From: Bacteroidales bacterium | GTDB lineage: Bacteria > Bacteroidota > Bacteroidia > Bacteroidales > Muribaculaceae | DNA length: 15,489 bases | NCBI GenBank assembly: GCA_019415705.1 | Contig: DXYS01000016.1 | Span: 1 to 15,489 of the forward strand | Direction of reading: 5' to 3' | Shown here: positions 6,517 to 14,948 of the stretch, one piece after another | How positions within the stretch are numbered: position 1 is the stretch's first letter | Layout of the letters: each line of letters starts with the position of its first letter | Notes under the pieces: generated by a model | Told to the model about the DNA's origin: nothing | The model's database searches: none | The model's input: only the letters and a program-made list of their open reading frames with translations | Translations under genes and position numbers: made by a program

Positions 6517-9500
6517 ATTCGTGACTTTGCTTCTCGCATGCGGGATGCCCGGTGTCGCCTTCACAGCGATGGCCAATCCCGAGCCTCAAACGCAGAGTCA
6601 GGCGACTGTCACCATCAAAGGTACAGTCCTCGATGAGAACAATGAGCCCGTCATCGGCGCCAGTGTTACGCCCAAAGGTACTACCATGGGTGTATCGACC
6701 GACGCCTTTGGTAATTTTACCCTTAAGGTTGCTCCCGGAGCACAGCTGACTGTGGCATATGTCGGCTACAAAACCGAAACCGTAAAAGCTGCCGACGGCA
6801 TGCAGATTTATCTTCAGCCGACCACCGAGATGCTTAACGAAGTCGTTGCAATCGGTTACGGCTCACAGAAACGCGCCAACCTCACCGGCGCTGTCGCTAC
6901 AGTTGACGTAGCAAAAGTTATGGACGGCCGCCCCTCGTCAGACGTTGCCAAGTCTCTGCAGGGTGCTGTCCCCGGTCTTACCATCACGACCAATGACGGT
7001 GCGGTCAACTCTACCGCCCGTCTGAAAATCCGTGGTACAGGTACTCTTTCAAACGGTCAGGTTTCTAACCCCCTTATCGTTGTCGACGGTGTGCCTGTAG
7101 ACGACCTGTCGTTTGTCAATCCCGACGATATCGAAAACATCTCCGTCCTCAAGGACGCCGCCTCGTCTTCGATTTACGGTACACGCGCAGCCTTCGGTGT
7201 AATCCTCGTTACTACCAAGAAAGCAGCAACACAAGACCGTGTGTCGGTTAAATATTCAAACAACTTTGCATGGAGCCGTGCCACCACGCTCCCCGAATAC
7301 TCATCGGTGCCCAACCAGCTGCGTGCCCTCATGCAGTCTAACAACCGTCAGGGTGTAGCCAACGAGCTCTTCGGTATGTATTTCGAAGACCTTATGCCCT
7401 ATGCAGAGGCTTGGGAGAAACAGAACGGCGGCAAGGCATCGGGCTATCGCGAAATGATGCCTTTCCAAGACTGGGACAACGTAGGTGACTACTATGTCAA
7501 CGCCGACGGTACAGGCGCCCTCTACTATGCCAACTGGGACGTAGCCGGCATCATGTTCCGTGCAGCTCCCTCTAACAAGCACAATGTCAGCGTCGAAGGC
7601 CAGAGCGGCAAGACCAACTACCGCATCTCTTTCGGTTATGACCGCCGCGAAGGCACTCTCGCTTTCAACGCTCCCGTCATGAAACGCTACAACGCCAGCG
7701 CCAACATCAACACCGAAATCTTCGACTGGTGGAAAGCAGGCGTACGCTTCACATACGCAGACAAGGTCTACAACGGCAACCAGACATGGCGCAGCCCGTA
7801 CACCTACGGATGGCGCTGGGGCTCGTACTTCGGCCCCTACGGCTACATGAAGGCTTACGAAGGCCGTCGTGTCGTGCCCGGCGATCCCGACTACGACAAA
7901 GGTGTTCCCGTACAGTGTAACGCTGCCGTAGGTTACGCTACAGAGGGCGGCCAGTATGAGGACGATGCCACCGACACCCGTATTCAGGCTTACACCGACA
8001 TCAACCCGTTCAAAGGTTTCACTCTCCACGCAGACTTCACCTATGACCGTCAGAACTACAACTGCCGTCAGGCTTGGATGCCTATCGAAGTTTGGAACAC
8101 ATGGAACGGCAACATCAACTATGTCTCAACACAGCGCGGCACATCAGGCACATCTGCCCGCGAGACCAACTCGTACTCGACTCTGTGGACAGTCAACGTC
8201 TACGGCACATACGAGCACACATTTGTCGACAACCTCAACTTCAAGCTGATGGCCGGCGGTACAGCAGAGCGCTTCACATCGAGCCAGTTCTACGCTGACC
8301 GTGACGTCCTGCTCGACGTTAACCTCCCCTACCTCGGCCTTACATCAGGCGGCGACAAGGGTGACCAGTTCCTTATCAGCAACACCCGCGGCCACCGTGC
8401 AACAGCCGGTTTCTTCGGCCGTCTCAACCTTGACTGGAAAGGCATCTATCTCTTAGAGTTCAACGGCCGCTATGACGGTTCGTCACGTTTCCCCGCCTCC
8501 GACCAGTGGGCATTCTTCCCCTCGGGCTCAGTGGGCTACCGCTTCACCGAAGAAAACTACTTCAAGAATCTTAACATCAACGATATCCTGAGCAACGGTA
8601 AACTCCGTGCTTCTTACGGCCACATCGGCAACGAGGCTATCGGTACGAACATGTTCATCTCGACAATCGGCACCGGCTCGCTCAACTGGCTCACCGGCGG
8701 CTCGAAAACACCGTATGCAGGCATGCCTTCACTCGTGTCTTCGTCTCTGACATGGGAACGCGTCGTAACCACCGACATCGGTCTTGACCTCGGTTTCCTC
8801 AACAACTCGCTCAACCTGACATTCGACTGGTTCCAGCGCGATACCAAAGACATGCTCGCTCCCTCACAGACACAGCCCGCCGTCCTCGGCGCAAGCGCTC
8901 CTATGGGCAACAACGGCTCACTCCGCACACGCGGCTGGGAGCTCGGCATCAGCTGGAATCACAGCTTCGGCGACGCTGACGTCTATGCCAACTTCAACAT
9001 CTATGACGGCAAAACCAAAGTCACAAGCTACCGCAATGATGCCGGTCTTATCAACAACTTCTACGACGGTAAGAACTACGGCGAAATCTGGGGCTTCGAG
9101 ACAGACCGCTTCTTCGAGGAGTCTGACTTCGAGCGCAACGCCGACGGCAGCTATGTCAAAGACGCCAAAGGAAACTTCATCCCCGTTGAGGGCGTAGCCG
9201 ACCAGCGCGGTCTGCAGAGCGGCTCGTTCAAATACGGCCCCGGCGATATCAAGTTTGCCGACCTCGACGGTGACGGTGTCATCTCAGGCGGTGTCAAAGG
9301 CCGTGTCGAACTCGACGGCGTGCTCTATGATCCGGGTGACCCGGGCTACGAGGAGGCTCTCGCCAACCCCGCACACAAAAGCTGGGGTCTCGGTACACTC
9401 AAAAACCATGGTGACCTCAAAGTTATCGGTAACGCAACTCCCCGCTACGAGTACTCATTCCGCGTAGGCGGTGCTTGGAAAGGCTTCGATATCGACATGT

Positions 9501-10024
9501 TCTTCCAAGGCGTGGGCAAACGTGACTGGTGGTCGACCTCATCGTTCGTAATGCCTCTCATGCGTGGCGCTGACGCAACATATGCCAACATGGAGTCTTA
9601 CAACAAGATGATTTTCGACGAAAACAACAAAATCGTCGGTTACGAAATCAGCCAGAGCAACGACTATCCCTGTATGTATCCCGGCTCTTCAAGCAGCGGT
9701 ACAATCTCAGGTCTCGGTCAGGGCCGTTACAACTTCTATCCCCAGACCAAATACCTGATGAACATGGCTTACCTCCGCTTCAAGACTCTCACAGTCGGTT
9801 ACACTCTCCCGACCAACCTTACTCAGAAAGCTCTCATCCAGAAAGCACGTGTTTACTTCACAGCAGAGAACCTCTGCCTGCTCTACAACGGTATGAAGAA
9901 ATACCCGATCGACCCCGAAATCGGTTCGAACTGGACAACAGGTCTGAGCTACAGCGACGGTACATTCGGCCGTACAGAGCCTATGAACCGCACATTCTCA
10001 TTCGGTCTCCAAATCACCCTCTAA
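6503..10024 (+). CDS. SusC/RagA-family TonB-dependent outer-membrane transporter (right pair)
   Basis: This intact 1173-residue protein is an outer-membrane active transporter that takes up a ligand delivered by its SusD partner, using TonB energy. Domains in order: a signal peptide of about 24 residues ending TAMA; a carboxypeptidase-regulatory-like beta domain at about 37-107 (VLDENNEPVIGASV); a TonB-box-like NEVVAIGYGSQKR at 112-124; a plug with KIRGTG, PLIVVDGVPVDD and SIYGTRAAFGVILV; then a large beta-barrel with the family marks FNGRYDGSSRFP, GYRF and DLDGDGVISGG. It ends SFGLQITL. There is no extra N-terminal signalling domain, so no sign of an anti-sigma partner. It is transcribed from the promoter at 6234-6263 with a leader of about 235 nt, and susD follows after 21 bp. 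It is clearly paralogous to the broken susC at 1976-5427, most strongly in the signal peptide and plug. The substrate is unknown. Confidence 0.95.
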   Translation: MRKHLFVTLLLACGMPGVAFTAMANPEPQTQSQATVTIKGTVLDENNEPVIGASVTPKGTTMGVSTDAFGNFTLKVAPGAQLTVAYVGYKTETVKAADGMQIYLQPTTEMLNEVVAIGYGSQKRANLTGAVATVDVAKVMDGRPSSDVAKSLQGAVPGLTITTNDGAVNSTARLKIRGTGTLSNGQVSNPLIVVDGVPVDDLSFVNPDDIENISVLKDAASSSIYGTRAAFGVILVTTKKAATQDRVSVKYSNNFAWSRATTLPEYSSVPNQLRALMQSNNRQGVANELFGMYFEDLMPYAEAWEKQNGGKASGYREMMPFQDWDNVGDYYVNADGTGALYYANWDVAGIMFRAAPSNKHNVSVEGQSGKTNYRISFGYDRREGTLAFNAPVMKRYNASANINTEIFDWWKAGVRFTYADKVYNGNQTWRSPYTYGWRWGSYFGPYGYMKAYEGRRVVPGDPDYDKGVPVQCNAAVGYATEGGQYEDDATDTRIQAYTDINPFKGFTLHADFTYDRQNYNCRQAWMPIEVWNTWNGNINYVSTQRGTSGTSARETNSYSTLWTVNVYGTYEHTFVDNLNFKLMAGGTAERFTSSQFYADRDVLLDVNLPYLGLTSGGDKGDQFLISNTRGHRATAGFFGRLNLDWKGIYLLEFNGRYDGSSRFPASDQWAFFPSGSVGYRFTEENYFKNLNINDILSNGKLRASYGHIGNEAIGTNMFISTIGTGSLNWLTGGSKTPYAGMPSLVSSSLTWERVVTTDIGLDLGFLNNSLNLTFDWFQRDTKDMLAPSQTQPAVLGASAPMGNNGSLRTRGWELGISWNHSFGDADVYANFNIYDGKTKVTSYRNDAGLINNFYDGKNYGEIWGFETDRFFEESDFERNADGSYVKDAKGNFIPVEGVADQRGLQSGSFKYGPGDIKFADLDGDGVISGGVKGRVELDGVLYDPGDPGYEEALANPAHKSWGLGTLKNHGDLKVIGNATPRYEYSFRVGGAWKGFDIDMFFQGVGKRDWWSTSSFVMPLMRGADATYANMESYNKMIFDENNKIVGYEISQSNDYPCMYPGSSSSGTISGLGQGRYNFYPQTKYLMNMAYLRFKTLTVGYTLPTNLTQKALIQKARVYFTAENLCLLYNGMKKYPIDPEIGSNWTTGLSYSDGTFGRTEPMNRTFSFGLQITL

Positions 10025-10045
10025 TCCTTTAAAAGCAACTACACA

Positions 10046-11803
10046 ATGAACAAAATATTTTCGACAGCTCTGCTTGCTTTTGTCGGTATCGCTCTGACCG
10101 GTTGCGACGACTTCCTTGATGAAAACCGTTATCCGGAGACATCAATCGTCAACAACCCCCTCTACTGGTCAAACCCCGACAACTGCCAGATGCAGGTAAA
10201 CCGTATGAAACAGTACTTCTACGGTTATGGTAGCGGCACAGGCTACGGCAATTTCTACTTCAACACCCTGTCTGACGACCAGTGCGGCAACTCGTTCACT
10301 GACTGGAAATTCACCAATGTGCCCAGTTCGTCATCTTCTTACAGCGACCCGTATGTCGTCATCCGCGGATGTAACTACATCATCGAGGGCGTCAGCGGCT
10401 CGTCTCTGAGCGAAGTGCAGAAAGCCAATTACATCGCACAGGCCCGTCTGATCCGCGGCTATGAGTACTATCAGCTCGTGCGCCGTTACGGTGACGTCAT
10501 CCTCGTGGAGAAAGTCGAGGAGCCCGATGCCGAAATTCTCTACGCAGCCCGTACAGACCGCAAGACTGTCATGGACTATGCTTACGAGGATATGAAATAT
10601 GCCGCTGAGAACATCACACTCCAGTCAGGCAAACAGCAGTTCTCTAAAGACCTTGCCAAAGCAATGCTCTCTGAGCTCTGTCTCTGGGAAGGTACTTTCT
10701 GGAAATACTGCACACAGGCCGACAACTACTATGCACCCGACGCAACACGCTCGAAACATTATCTCGAACTCTGTGTCACCTACAGCGAGCCGCTGCTTGC
10801 CTCTTATCCCATCGGCAACGACTATGCAGCTCTCTACAACCAGCCTTGGAGCGCAAACGCACAGCAGGGCTTCGTAGGTCTGTCAGGCAACTCTGAGGTA
10901 ATCTTTGCTACAGAGTATGAGAAAGACGTGTTCATGAACTCTATCACCGCCTACACCTGCTCGTCAACCGCCATCAGCGGCCTGACAAAAGACGTGTTTG
11001 ACGCATATCTGTTCCGCGACGGCAAACCGCTTGCATCGACCACTCTTAACCCAACCGACGTAGGTGTTAAAGAAGAGCATGTAGAAGGTGCAGCCAACAA
11101 CGGCCCCGGTCTGTCAATCCAGAATCTGCTTGACGTCCGTGATGCCCGTCTCGCCGCTACAACCGACCCCTACATCTACTACAAGAATCTGACATGGATC
11201 CGCTGGGGTGCCAACCCGATGACTTCTGCATCAGGCTACGGTGTCCGCAAATATGACAACCCCAACATCCCCGAGGTTAAAAACCGCGTAACAACAGGTC
11301 AGAACTACCTCTGCTCTCCCCTCTACTGGGGCGCAGTCATCGCTCTGAACTATGCCGAGGCTAAAGCCGAGCTCAACACTCTCACCGACGCTGACCTCAA
11401 CAAGACTCTCAACAAGCTCTATGCACGCGCCGAACTGCCCGACCAGACAGTCGCTTCGCTCAGCGCTATTGCTGACCCCGCCAACAATATGGGCGTATCA
11501 AGCCTTATCTGGGAGGTCCGCCGCTGCCGTCGCTGCGAGCTCATCATGGACAACGACTACCGTTACTGGGACCTCGTTCGCTGGCACAAACTCGACCTGC
11601 TTGACAGCAACAACCATCCCAACATCCTCCTCGGCGCCAACGCTACAAACGCTCCCGTCGCTCCCGAGTCTGTTACAGGTGTTTATGTCAACGGTTCGTT
11701 CGGCCGCAACCGCGTATACGACAACCGTCAGTATCAGTGGCCTATCCCGAGCGGTCAGATTACACTCAATCCCAACCTCGAGCAGCAGGCTAACTGGAAA
11801 TAA
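10046..11803 (+). CDS. SusD/RagB-family surface nutrient-binding lipoprotein (right pair)
   Basis: This 585-residue lipoprotein is the binding partner of the SusC just upstream (21-bp gap). Its signal ends in the lipobox ALTGC (Cys20) and is followed by DDFLDE, an acidic surface-export type signal. Family marks include the N-terminal tetratricopeptide-like region (ARLIRGYEYYQLVRRYGDV) and the C-terminal WEVRRCRRCELIMD with YRYWDLVRW. The same segments appear in the left SusD, with perhaps half of all residues identical by eye; differences are spread through the central part that would line the ligand site, so the two may bind different ligands. It lacks the RVYLD duplication of the left copy. 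A terminator follows 32 bp after the stop. Confidence 0.95.
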   Translation: MNKIFSTALLAFVGIALTGCDDFLDENRYPETSIVNNPLYWSNPDNCQMQVNRMKQYFYGYGSGTGYGNFYFNTLSDDQCGNSFTDWKFTNVPSSSSSYSDPYVVIRGCNYIIEGVSGSSLSEVQKANYIAQARLIRGYEYYQLVRRYGDVILVEKVEEPDAEILYAARTDRKTVMDYAYEDMKYAAENITLQSGKQQFSKDLAKAMLSELCLWEGTFWKYCTQADNYYAPDATRSKHYLELCVTYSEPLLASYPIGNDYAALYNQPWSANAQQGFVGLSGNSEVIFATEYEKDVFMNSITAYTCSSTAISGLTKDVFDAYLFRDGKPLASTTLNPTDVGVKEEHVEGAANNGPGLSIQNLLDVRDARLAATTDPYIYYKNLTWIRWGANPMTSASGYGVRKYDNPNIPEVKNRVTTGQNYLCSPLYWGAVIALNYAEAKAELNTLTDADLNKTLNKLYARAELPDQTVASLSAIADPANNMGVSSLIWEVRRCRRCELIMDNDYRYWDLVRWHKLDLLDSNNHPNILLGANATNAPVAPESVTGVYVNGSFGRNRVYDNRQYQWPIPSGQITLNPNLEQQANWK

Positions 11804-11835
11804 TCCGGTAGCTAAAGGATAAAACCTCTATATCA

Positions 11836-11867
11836 GCGAGGCTGCGCCAACGACGGCGCAGCCTCGC
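11836..11867 (+). terminator. Rho-independent-type terminator after the right susD
   Basis: A perfect 13-bp GC-rich stem, GCGAGGCTGCGCC (11836-11848) with its complement at 11855-11867 and a 6-base loop, is followed by TTGCGTTAATT. The tail is only moderately T-rich, but the placement just after the operon fits termination. Confidence 0.8.
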
Positions 11868-11884
11868 TTGCGTTAATTAGAAAG

Positions 11885-11910
11885 GTAGCTATTTTAGCTA
11901 TCATAGCTAC
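11885..11910. repeat. Inverted repeat upstream of the barrel-tsaD-cinA promoter
   Basis: GTAGCTAT (11885-11892) and ATAGCTAC (11903-11910) form an 8-bp inverted repeat with a 10-base loop about 50 bp upstream of the next promoter. TAGCTA occurs three times in this stretch. It could be a regulator site or a chance AT-rich palindrome. Confidence 0.3.
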
Positions 11911-11959
11911 TTCAATCCATTTTAGCCTACTTTTCTATCAATATCTGCCGTTTTATATT

Positions 11960-11992
11960 TTTGGGGATTTCGGCAATTTGTTATTACCTTTG
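11960..11992 (+). promoter_or_regulatory. Bacteroidales-type promoter of the barrel protein-tsaD-cinA operon
   Basis: TTTG at 11960-11963 and TACCTTTG at 11985-11992 are separated by 21 bases and match the TTTG-N19-21-TAnnTTTG pattern. The start of transcription would be near 11998, about 40 bases before the ATG at 12037. This also shows that an in-frame GTG at 11992 cannot be the translation start. Confidence 0.75.
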
Positions 11993-12036
11993 TGTTCTAT
12001 TATATAAAGTGTATAATCTCAAAATCGCAAATCATA

Positions 12037-12567
12037 ATGAGCGTCAGAACAATCAAAGCAGTTGCAGCGGCCGTTATCGTGGCCGTCATCATGGCGATGA
12101 GTCCGTCAACAGCCGCACAGGCCGTCAAAGGTGAGAAATCAGTAGGCCCGCGCATTGGCTATATCTCAGAAAACAATTCGGCCACGGCCGGTCTATTCTT
12201 CCAATATGCTTTCAGCAGCCATTTCCGTTTGTCGCCCGAGATTGGTTATGTATTCCGTCACGACCGCAAAGACGCTTTCATGTTTGACCTCAACGCACAC
12301 TTCCCCTTCGGTTTCACCGGCGAGAAGGTGGCTTTCTATCCTTTGGCCGGCATAAATTATTCGTCGTGGAACTGCCACTTCGACCGCGAGGAGTTTGACG
12401 AACTCAAAGACGTGTCGACACGCAAAAGCCGTTTCGGCATGAATCTCGGCGCCGGCTTCGATCTCAGATGCTCTGAGACGCTCAAACTGTCGCTTGAGGC
12501 AAAATACCTGCTCATCAAAGAATTTTCGTGCGCCCAGATTACGTTGGGCATAAGTTACGTGTTCTGA
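12037..12567 (+). CDS. Small outer-membrane beta-barrel protein, function unknown
   Basis: This 176-residue protein starts at ATG 12037 (MSVRTIKAV), chosen because the upstream in-frame GTG falls inside the promoter. It has a signal peptide with a hydrophobic core (AVAAAVIVAVIMAM) and a likely cleavage after TAAQA. The mature part shows alternating hydrophobic strands typical of an 8-strand-type barrel (PRIGYISENNS, LSPEIGYVFRH, FYPLAGINYSSW, GMNLGAGFDL, LSLEAKYLL) and ends in aromatic ISYVF, as substrates of the outer-membrane assembly machinery do. I do not recognise a specific family. Its stop overlaps the start of tsaD by one base (TGATG), so translation of the two is probably coupled, although no functional link is known to me. 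Confidence 0.75.
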   Translation: MSVRTIKAVAAAVIVAVIMAMSPSTAAQAVKGEKSVGPRIGYISENNSATAGLFFQYAFSSHFRLSPEIGYVFRHDRKDAFMFDLNAHFPFGFTGEKVAFYPLAGINYSSWNCHFDREEFDELKDVSTRKSRFGMNLGAGFDLRCSETLKLSLEAKYLLIKEFSCAQITLGISYVF

Positions 12568-13583
12568 TGGCTGCTATAATACTCGGCATAGAGTCGTCAT
12601 GCGACGACACATCGGCGGCCGTCATAAAAGACGGCCTGCTGCTCAGCAACGTCATAGCCTCGCAGAGCGTACATGAGGAGTATGGCGGAGTGGTGCCCGA
12701 ATTAGCCTCGCGCGCCCATCAGCAGAACATCGTGCCCGTGGTCGACACGGCCCTCAAACGCGCGGGTGTCAGCAAACACGAGCTATCGGCCATCGCCTTC
12801 ACGCGAGGTCCGGGCCTTTTAGGCTCGCTGCTCGTCGGCACAAGTTTTGCCAAGGGGCTGTCGTTGGGCCTGAGACTGCCGATAGTTGACGTAAACCATC
12901 TGCACGGCCATGTGCTGTCGCACTTTGTGCGACGCGAGCCGGGCGATGAGGTGCCGGAGTTCCCCTATCTCTGTCTGCTCATCTCGGGAGGCAACTCTCA
13001 GCTGATACTCGTCAAGTCGCCGACCGACATGGAGGTGCTCGGCCAGACCATCGACGACGCCGCCGGCGAGGCCTTTGACAAGTGCGCCAAGGTAATGGGT
13101 CTGCCCTACCCCGGCGGCCCGCACATCGACCGTCTCGCGGCCGAGGGCGACCCGAAGCGCTTCAAATTCGCCAAACCGCATATTGAAGGTCTCGACTACT
13201 CGTTCAGCGGCCTCAAGACATCGTTTCTCTACACGCTGCGCGATGCCGTGGCCGCCGACCCTGACTTCATAGCCAAAAATCAGGCCGACCTCGCCGCATC
13301 GCTTCAGGCCACAATCATAGACATACTCCTTGACAAGCTGCGCAAGGCTGTCAAAACCACCGGAGTCAAGACCGTCGCCATCGGAGGCGGCGTCTCGGCC
13401 AACTCGGGCGTCAGAAAGGCGGTCGCCGACTACTGTGCCGCGGCCGGCCTCAAGGCTTTCATCCCCGAGCGTGCCTTCACCACCGACAATGCGGCCATGG
13501 TAGCCATCGCCGGCTATTTTAAATTTCTTGCGGGCGAGTTCTGCGCTTACGACCAAGCGCCGTATGCCCGCGTAAGCATCTGA
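12567..13583 (+). CDS. tsaD: tRNA threonylcarbamoyladenosine transferase subunit TsaD
   Basis: TsaD transfers the threonylcarbamoyl group onto adenosine 37 of tRNAs that read ANN codons, working in the cytoplasm with TsaB and TsaE. The 338-residue length is normal. The N-terminus ILGIESSCDDTSAA is the family signature; the metal-binding pair is His111 and His115 in NHLHGH; the ASKHA-type nucleotide-binding parts GPGLLGSLLVG (81-91), LISGGNSQL, DDAAGEAFDK and AIGGGVSAN are present, as is the C-terminal TDNAAMVA. The start is ATG 12567, which overlaps the previous stop; an in-frame ATG 39 bases upstream would add residues unlike the family. cinA follows 10 bp later. tsaB and tsaE are not in the window. 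Confidence 0.97.
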   Translation: MAAIILGIESSCDDTSAAVIKDGLLLSNVIASQSVHEEYGGVVPELASRAHQQNIVPVVDTALKRAGVSKHELSAIAFTRGPGLLGSLLVGTSFAKGLSLGLRLPIVDVNHLHGHVLSHFVRREPGDEVPEFPYLCLLISGGNSQLILVKSPTDMEVLGQTIDDAAGEAFDKCAKVMGLPYPGGPHIDRLAAEGDPKRFKFAKPHIEGLDYSFSGLKTSFLYTLRDAVAADPDFIAKNQADLAASLQATIIDILLDKLRKAVKTTGVKTVAIGGGVSANSGVRKAVADYCAAAGLKAFIPERAFTTDNAAMVAIAGYFKFLAGEFCAYDQAPYARVSI

Positions 13584-13593
13584 TTATTACGCA

Positions 13594-14850
13594 ATGGACC
13601 TGTCTATAATCATCATCGGCGATGAAATACTCATCGGTCAGGTGACAGACACCAATTCCGGCTACATAGCCCGGCGCCTCGGCCCGCACGGCTGGGACTT
13701 GAAACGTGTACTCACGGTCGGCGATAACGCCGCTGACATACGCGCCGCCATCGAAACCTGCATGACCGACAGCCGCTTGGTAATCACCACCGGCGGCCTC
13801 GGCCCCACGAAAGACGACATCACAAAAGCCGTCATGACAGACATCTTCGGGGGCGAACTTAAGGCTGACGCGGAGGTCTCGGCCAACATACGCCGCGTCT
13901 TCGAGCGCCGCGGCCTGCAGCTCAACGCCTTGACCGAGGCCCAGGCGCTCGTGCCGACATCGTGCCGTGTGATACAGAATATTTACGGTACCGCACCTAT
14001 AATGTGGTTTGAACACGACGACCGCGTGCTTATCGCGATGCCGGGCGTGCCCTTCGAGACCGAAGGCATGATAGACGGCGCCGTGGGCGACGCCATCAGC
14101 GAGCGCTTCACTCCGGGCATGTCGATAGCACATCACACCATGATGGTCAGCGGCATCACCGAGTCGGGCCTCGCGCGCGAATTAGACAGTTTCGAGGCAT
14201 CATTGCCCGAGGGGCTGCATCTGGCCTATCTGCCCACCCCGGGACTGATACGCCTCAGATTAGACGGCCACTCGGCCACAGGCGACATCACTGCCAGTGT
14301 TGAGCACTACGCCGCCCTGCTCCGCGAGCGCCTCGGCAAACTGCTCGTCTATGACGGCGACGCCACAGCGGCCATGATGGCCATCGAGGCACTGCGCCGC
14401 CGCGGCCTGACCGTTGCGACGGCCGAGAGCTGCACGGGCGGCAACATAGCGGCTGCCATAACCTCAGTGGCCGGATGCTCTGATGTCTACTTGGGCTCGG
14501 TCGTCAGTTATGCCAACGAGGTAAAGATAAATGTGCTCGGTGTGCCGGCATCTGACATCGAGGCTCACGGCGCGGTCAGCCGCGAGGTTGTTCTCGCCAT
14601 GGCCCGCGGCGCGGCACGTGTGACCGGCGCAGACTGCGCTGTCGCCACGTCGGGAGTGGCCGGACCGGGCGGCGGCACGCCGGACAAGCCCGGCGGCACG
14701 CCGGACAAGCCCGTCGGCACGGTGTGGACGGCTGTCCATACGCCCGAGGGCACCGAAGCCTTCGTCTCGCATTATCCCGGCAACCGTCAGCGCGTCATCA
14801 GCCGCGCCGTCACCGAGGCCCTGCTCGCGCTGACAAGAAAGCTCGGATGA
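13594..14850 (+). CDS. cinA: CinA family protein: nucleotide-binding domain plus NMN amidohydrolase
   Basis: This 418-residue protein has the two-domain form of CinA. The N-terminal domain (about 1-170, GDEILIGQVTDTNS at 9-22 and TTGGLGPTKDD at 65-75) resembles molybdopterin-binding proteins and in characterised relatives has ADP-ribose pyrophosphatase-type activity. The C-terminal domain (about 255-418) is of the PncC type, which removes the amide from nicotinamide mononucleotide and returns it to NAD synthesis; the catalytic-type residues Ser279 in ESCTGG, Tyr306 in SYANEVK and Lys311 are all present. The glycine-rich GVAGPGGGTPDKP loop is lengthened by a direct 7-residue duplication (GGTPDKP at 360-366 and 367-373) not expected in the family. 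It is the last gene of the operon after tsaD. The historic competence name does not mean a role in DNA uptake here. Confidence 0.95.
   Translation: MDLSIIIIGDEILIGQVTDTNSGYIARRLGPHGWDLKRVLTVGDNAADIRAAIETCMTDSRLVITTGGLGPTKDDITKAVMTDIFGGELKADAEVSANIRRVFERRGLQLNALTEAQALVPTSCRVIQNIYGTAPIMWFEHDDRVLIAMPGVPFETEGMIDGAVGDAISERFTPGMSIAHHTMMVSGITESGLARELDSFEASLPEGLHLAYLPTPGLIRLRLDGHSATGDITASVEHYAALLRERLGKLLVYDGDATAAMMAIEALRRRGLTVATAESCTGGNIAAAITSVAGCSDVYLGSVVSYANEVKINVLGVPASDIEAHGAVSREVVLAMARGAARVTGADCAVATSGVAGPGGGTPDKPGGTPDKPVGTVWTAVHTPEGTEAFVSHYPGNRQRVISRAVTEALLALTRKLG
14671..14712. repeat. 21-bp in-frame tandem duplication in cinA
   Basis: Two identical 21-base units lie at 14671-14691 and 14692-14712, each encoding GGTPDKP. 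The repeat extends the loop next to the PncC active-site region and keeps the frame. Most CinA proteins have one such unit in GPGGGTPxKPVGTV. Confidence 0.93.
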
Positions 14851-14855
14851 CAGTC

Positions 14856-14875
14856 ATGCGGCGAACTCGCCGCAT
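14856..14875 (+). terminator. Hairpin just after cinA
   Basis: ATGCGGCGA (14856-14864) pairs with TCGCCGCAT (14867-14875). It starts 6 bp after the cinA stop. There is no T-run behind it, so it may act as an mRNA 3'-end stabiliser or belong to the CATGCGGCG hairpin family also seen at 6031-6046 and 6319-6332. Confidence 0.5.
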
Positions 14876-14889
14876 AACATAGAAACTAA

Positions 14890-14922
14890 AAAATCCCGCC
14901 GGCGGTGAGCTGACGGGATTTT
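14890..14922. terminator. Shared terminator between cinA and rpoD
   Basis: AAAATCCCG (14890-14898) pairs with CGGGATTTT (14914-14922). On the minus strand the stem is followed by a run of six T, a classic end for rpoD; on the plus strand it is followed by TTTTATTAT, so it also stops the cinA operon. It lies between two convergent genes. Confidence 0.85.
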
Positions 14923-14948
14923 ATTATCTAAGGGAATAATGATGTCGT

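Noticed and set aside
6503..6720. Shufflon-type exchange inside the susC coding sequences
   Set aside because: Exact identity ends 14 bases into the genes; signal-peptide similarity beyond that is at protein level, so a crossover inside the coding region is less likely than at the 31-bp repeats.
11992..12036. Upstream GTG start for the small barrel protein
   Set aside because: The GTG is part of the -7 promoter element, and the added residues precede a normal signal peptide starting at ATG 12037.
12528..12566. Upstream ATG start for tsaD
   Set aside because: It would add 13 residues not seen in the family and overlap the previous gene by 40 bases; ATG 12567 gives the standard N-terminus.
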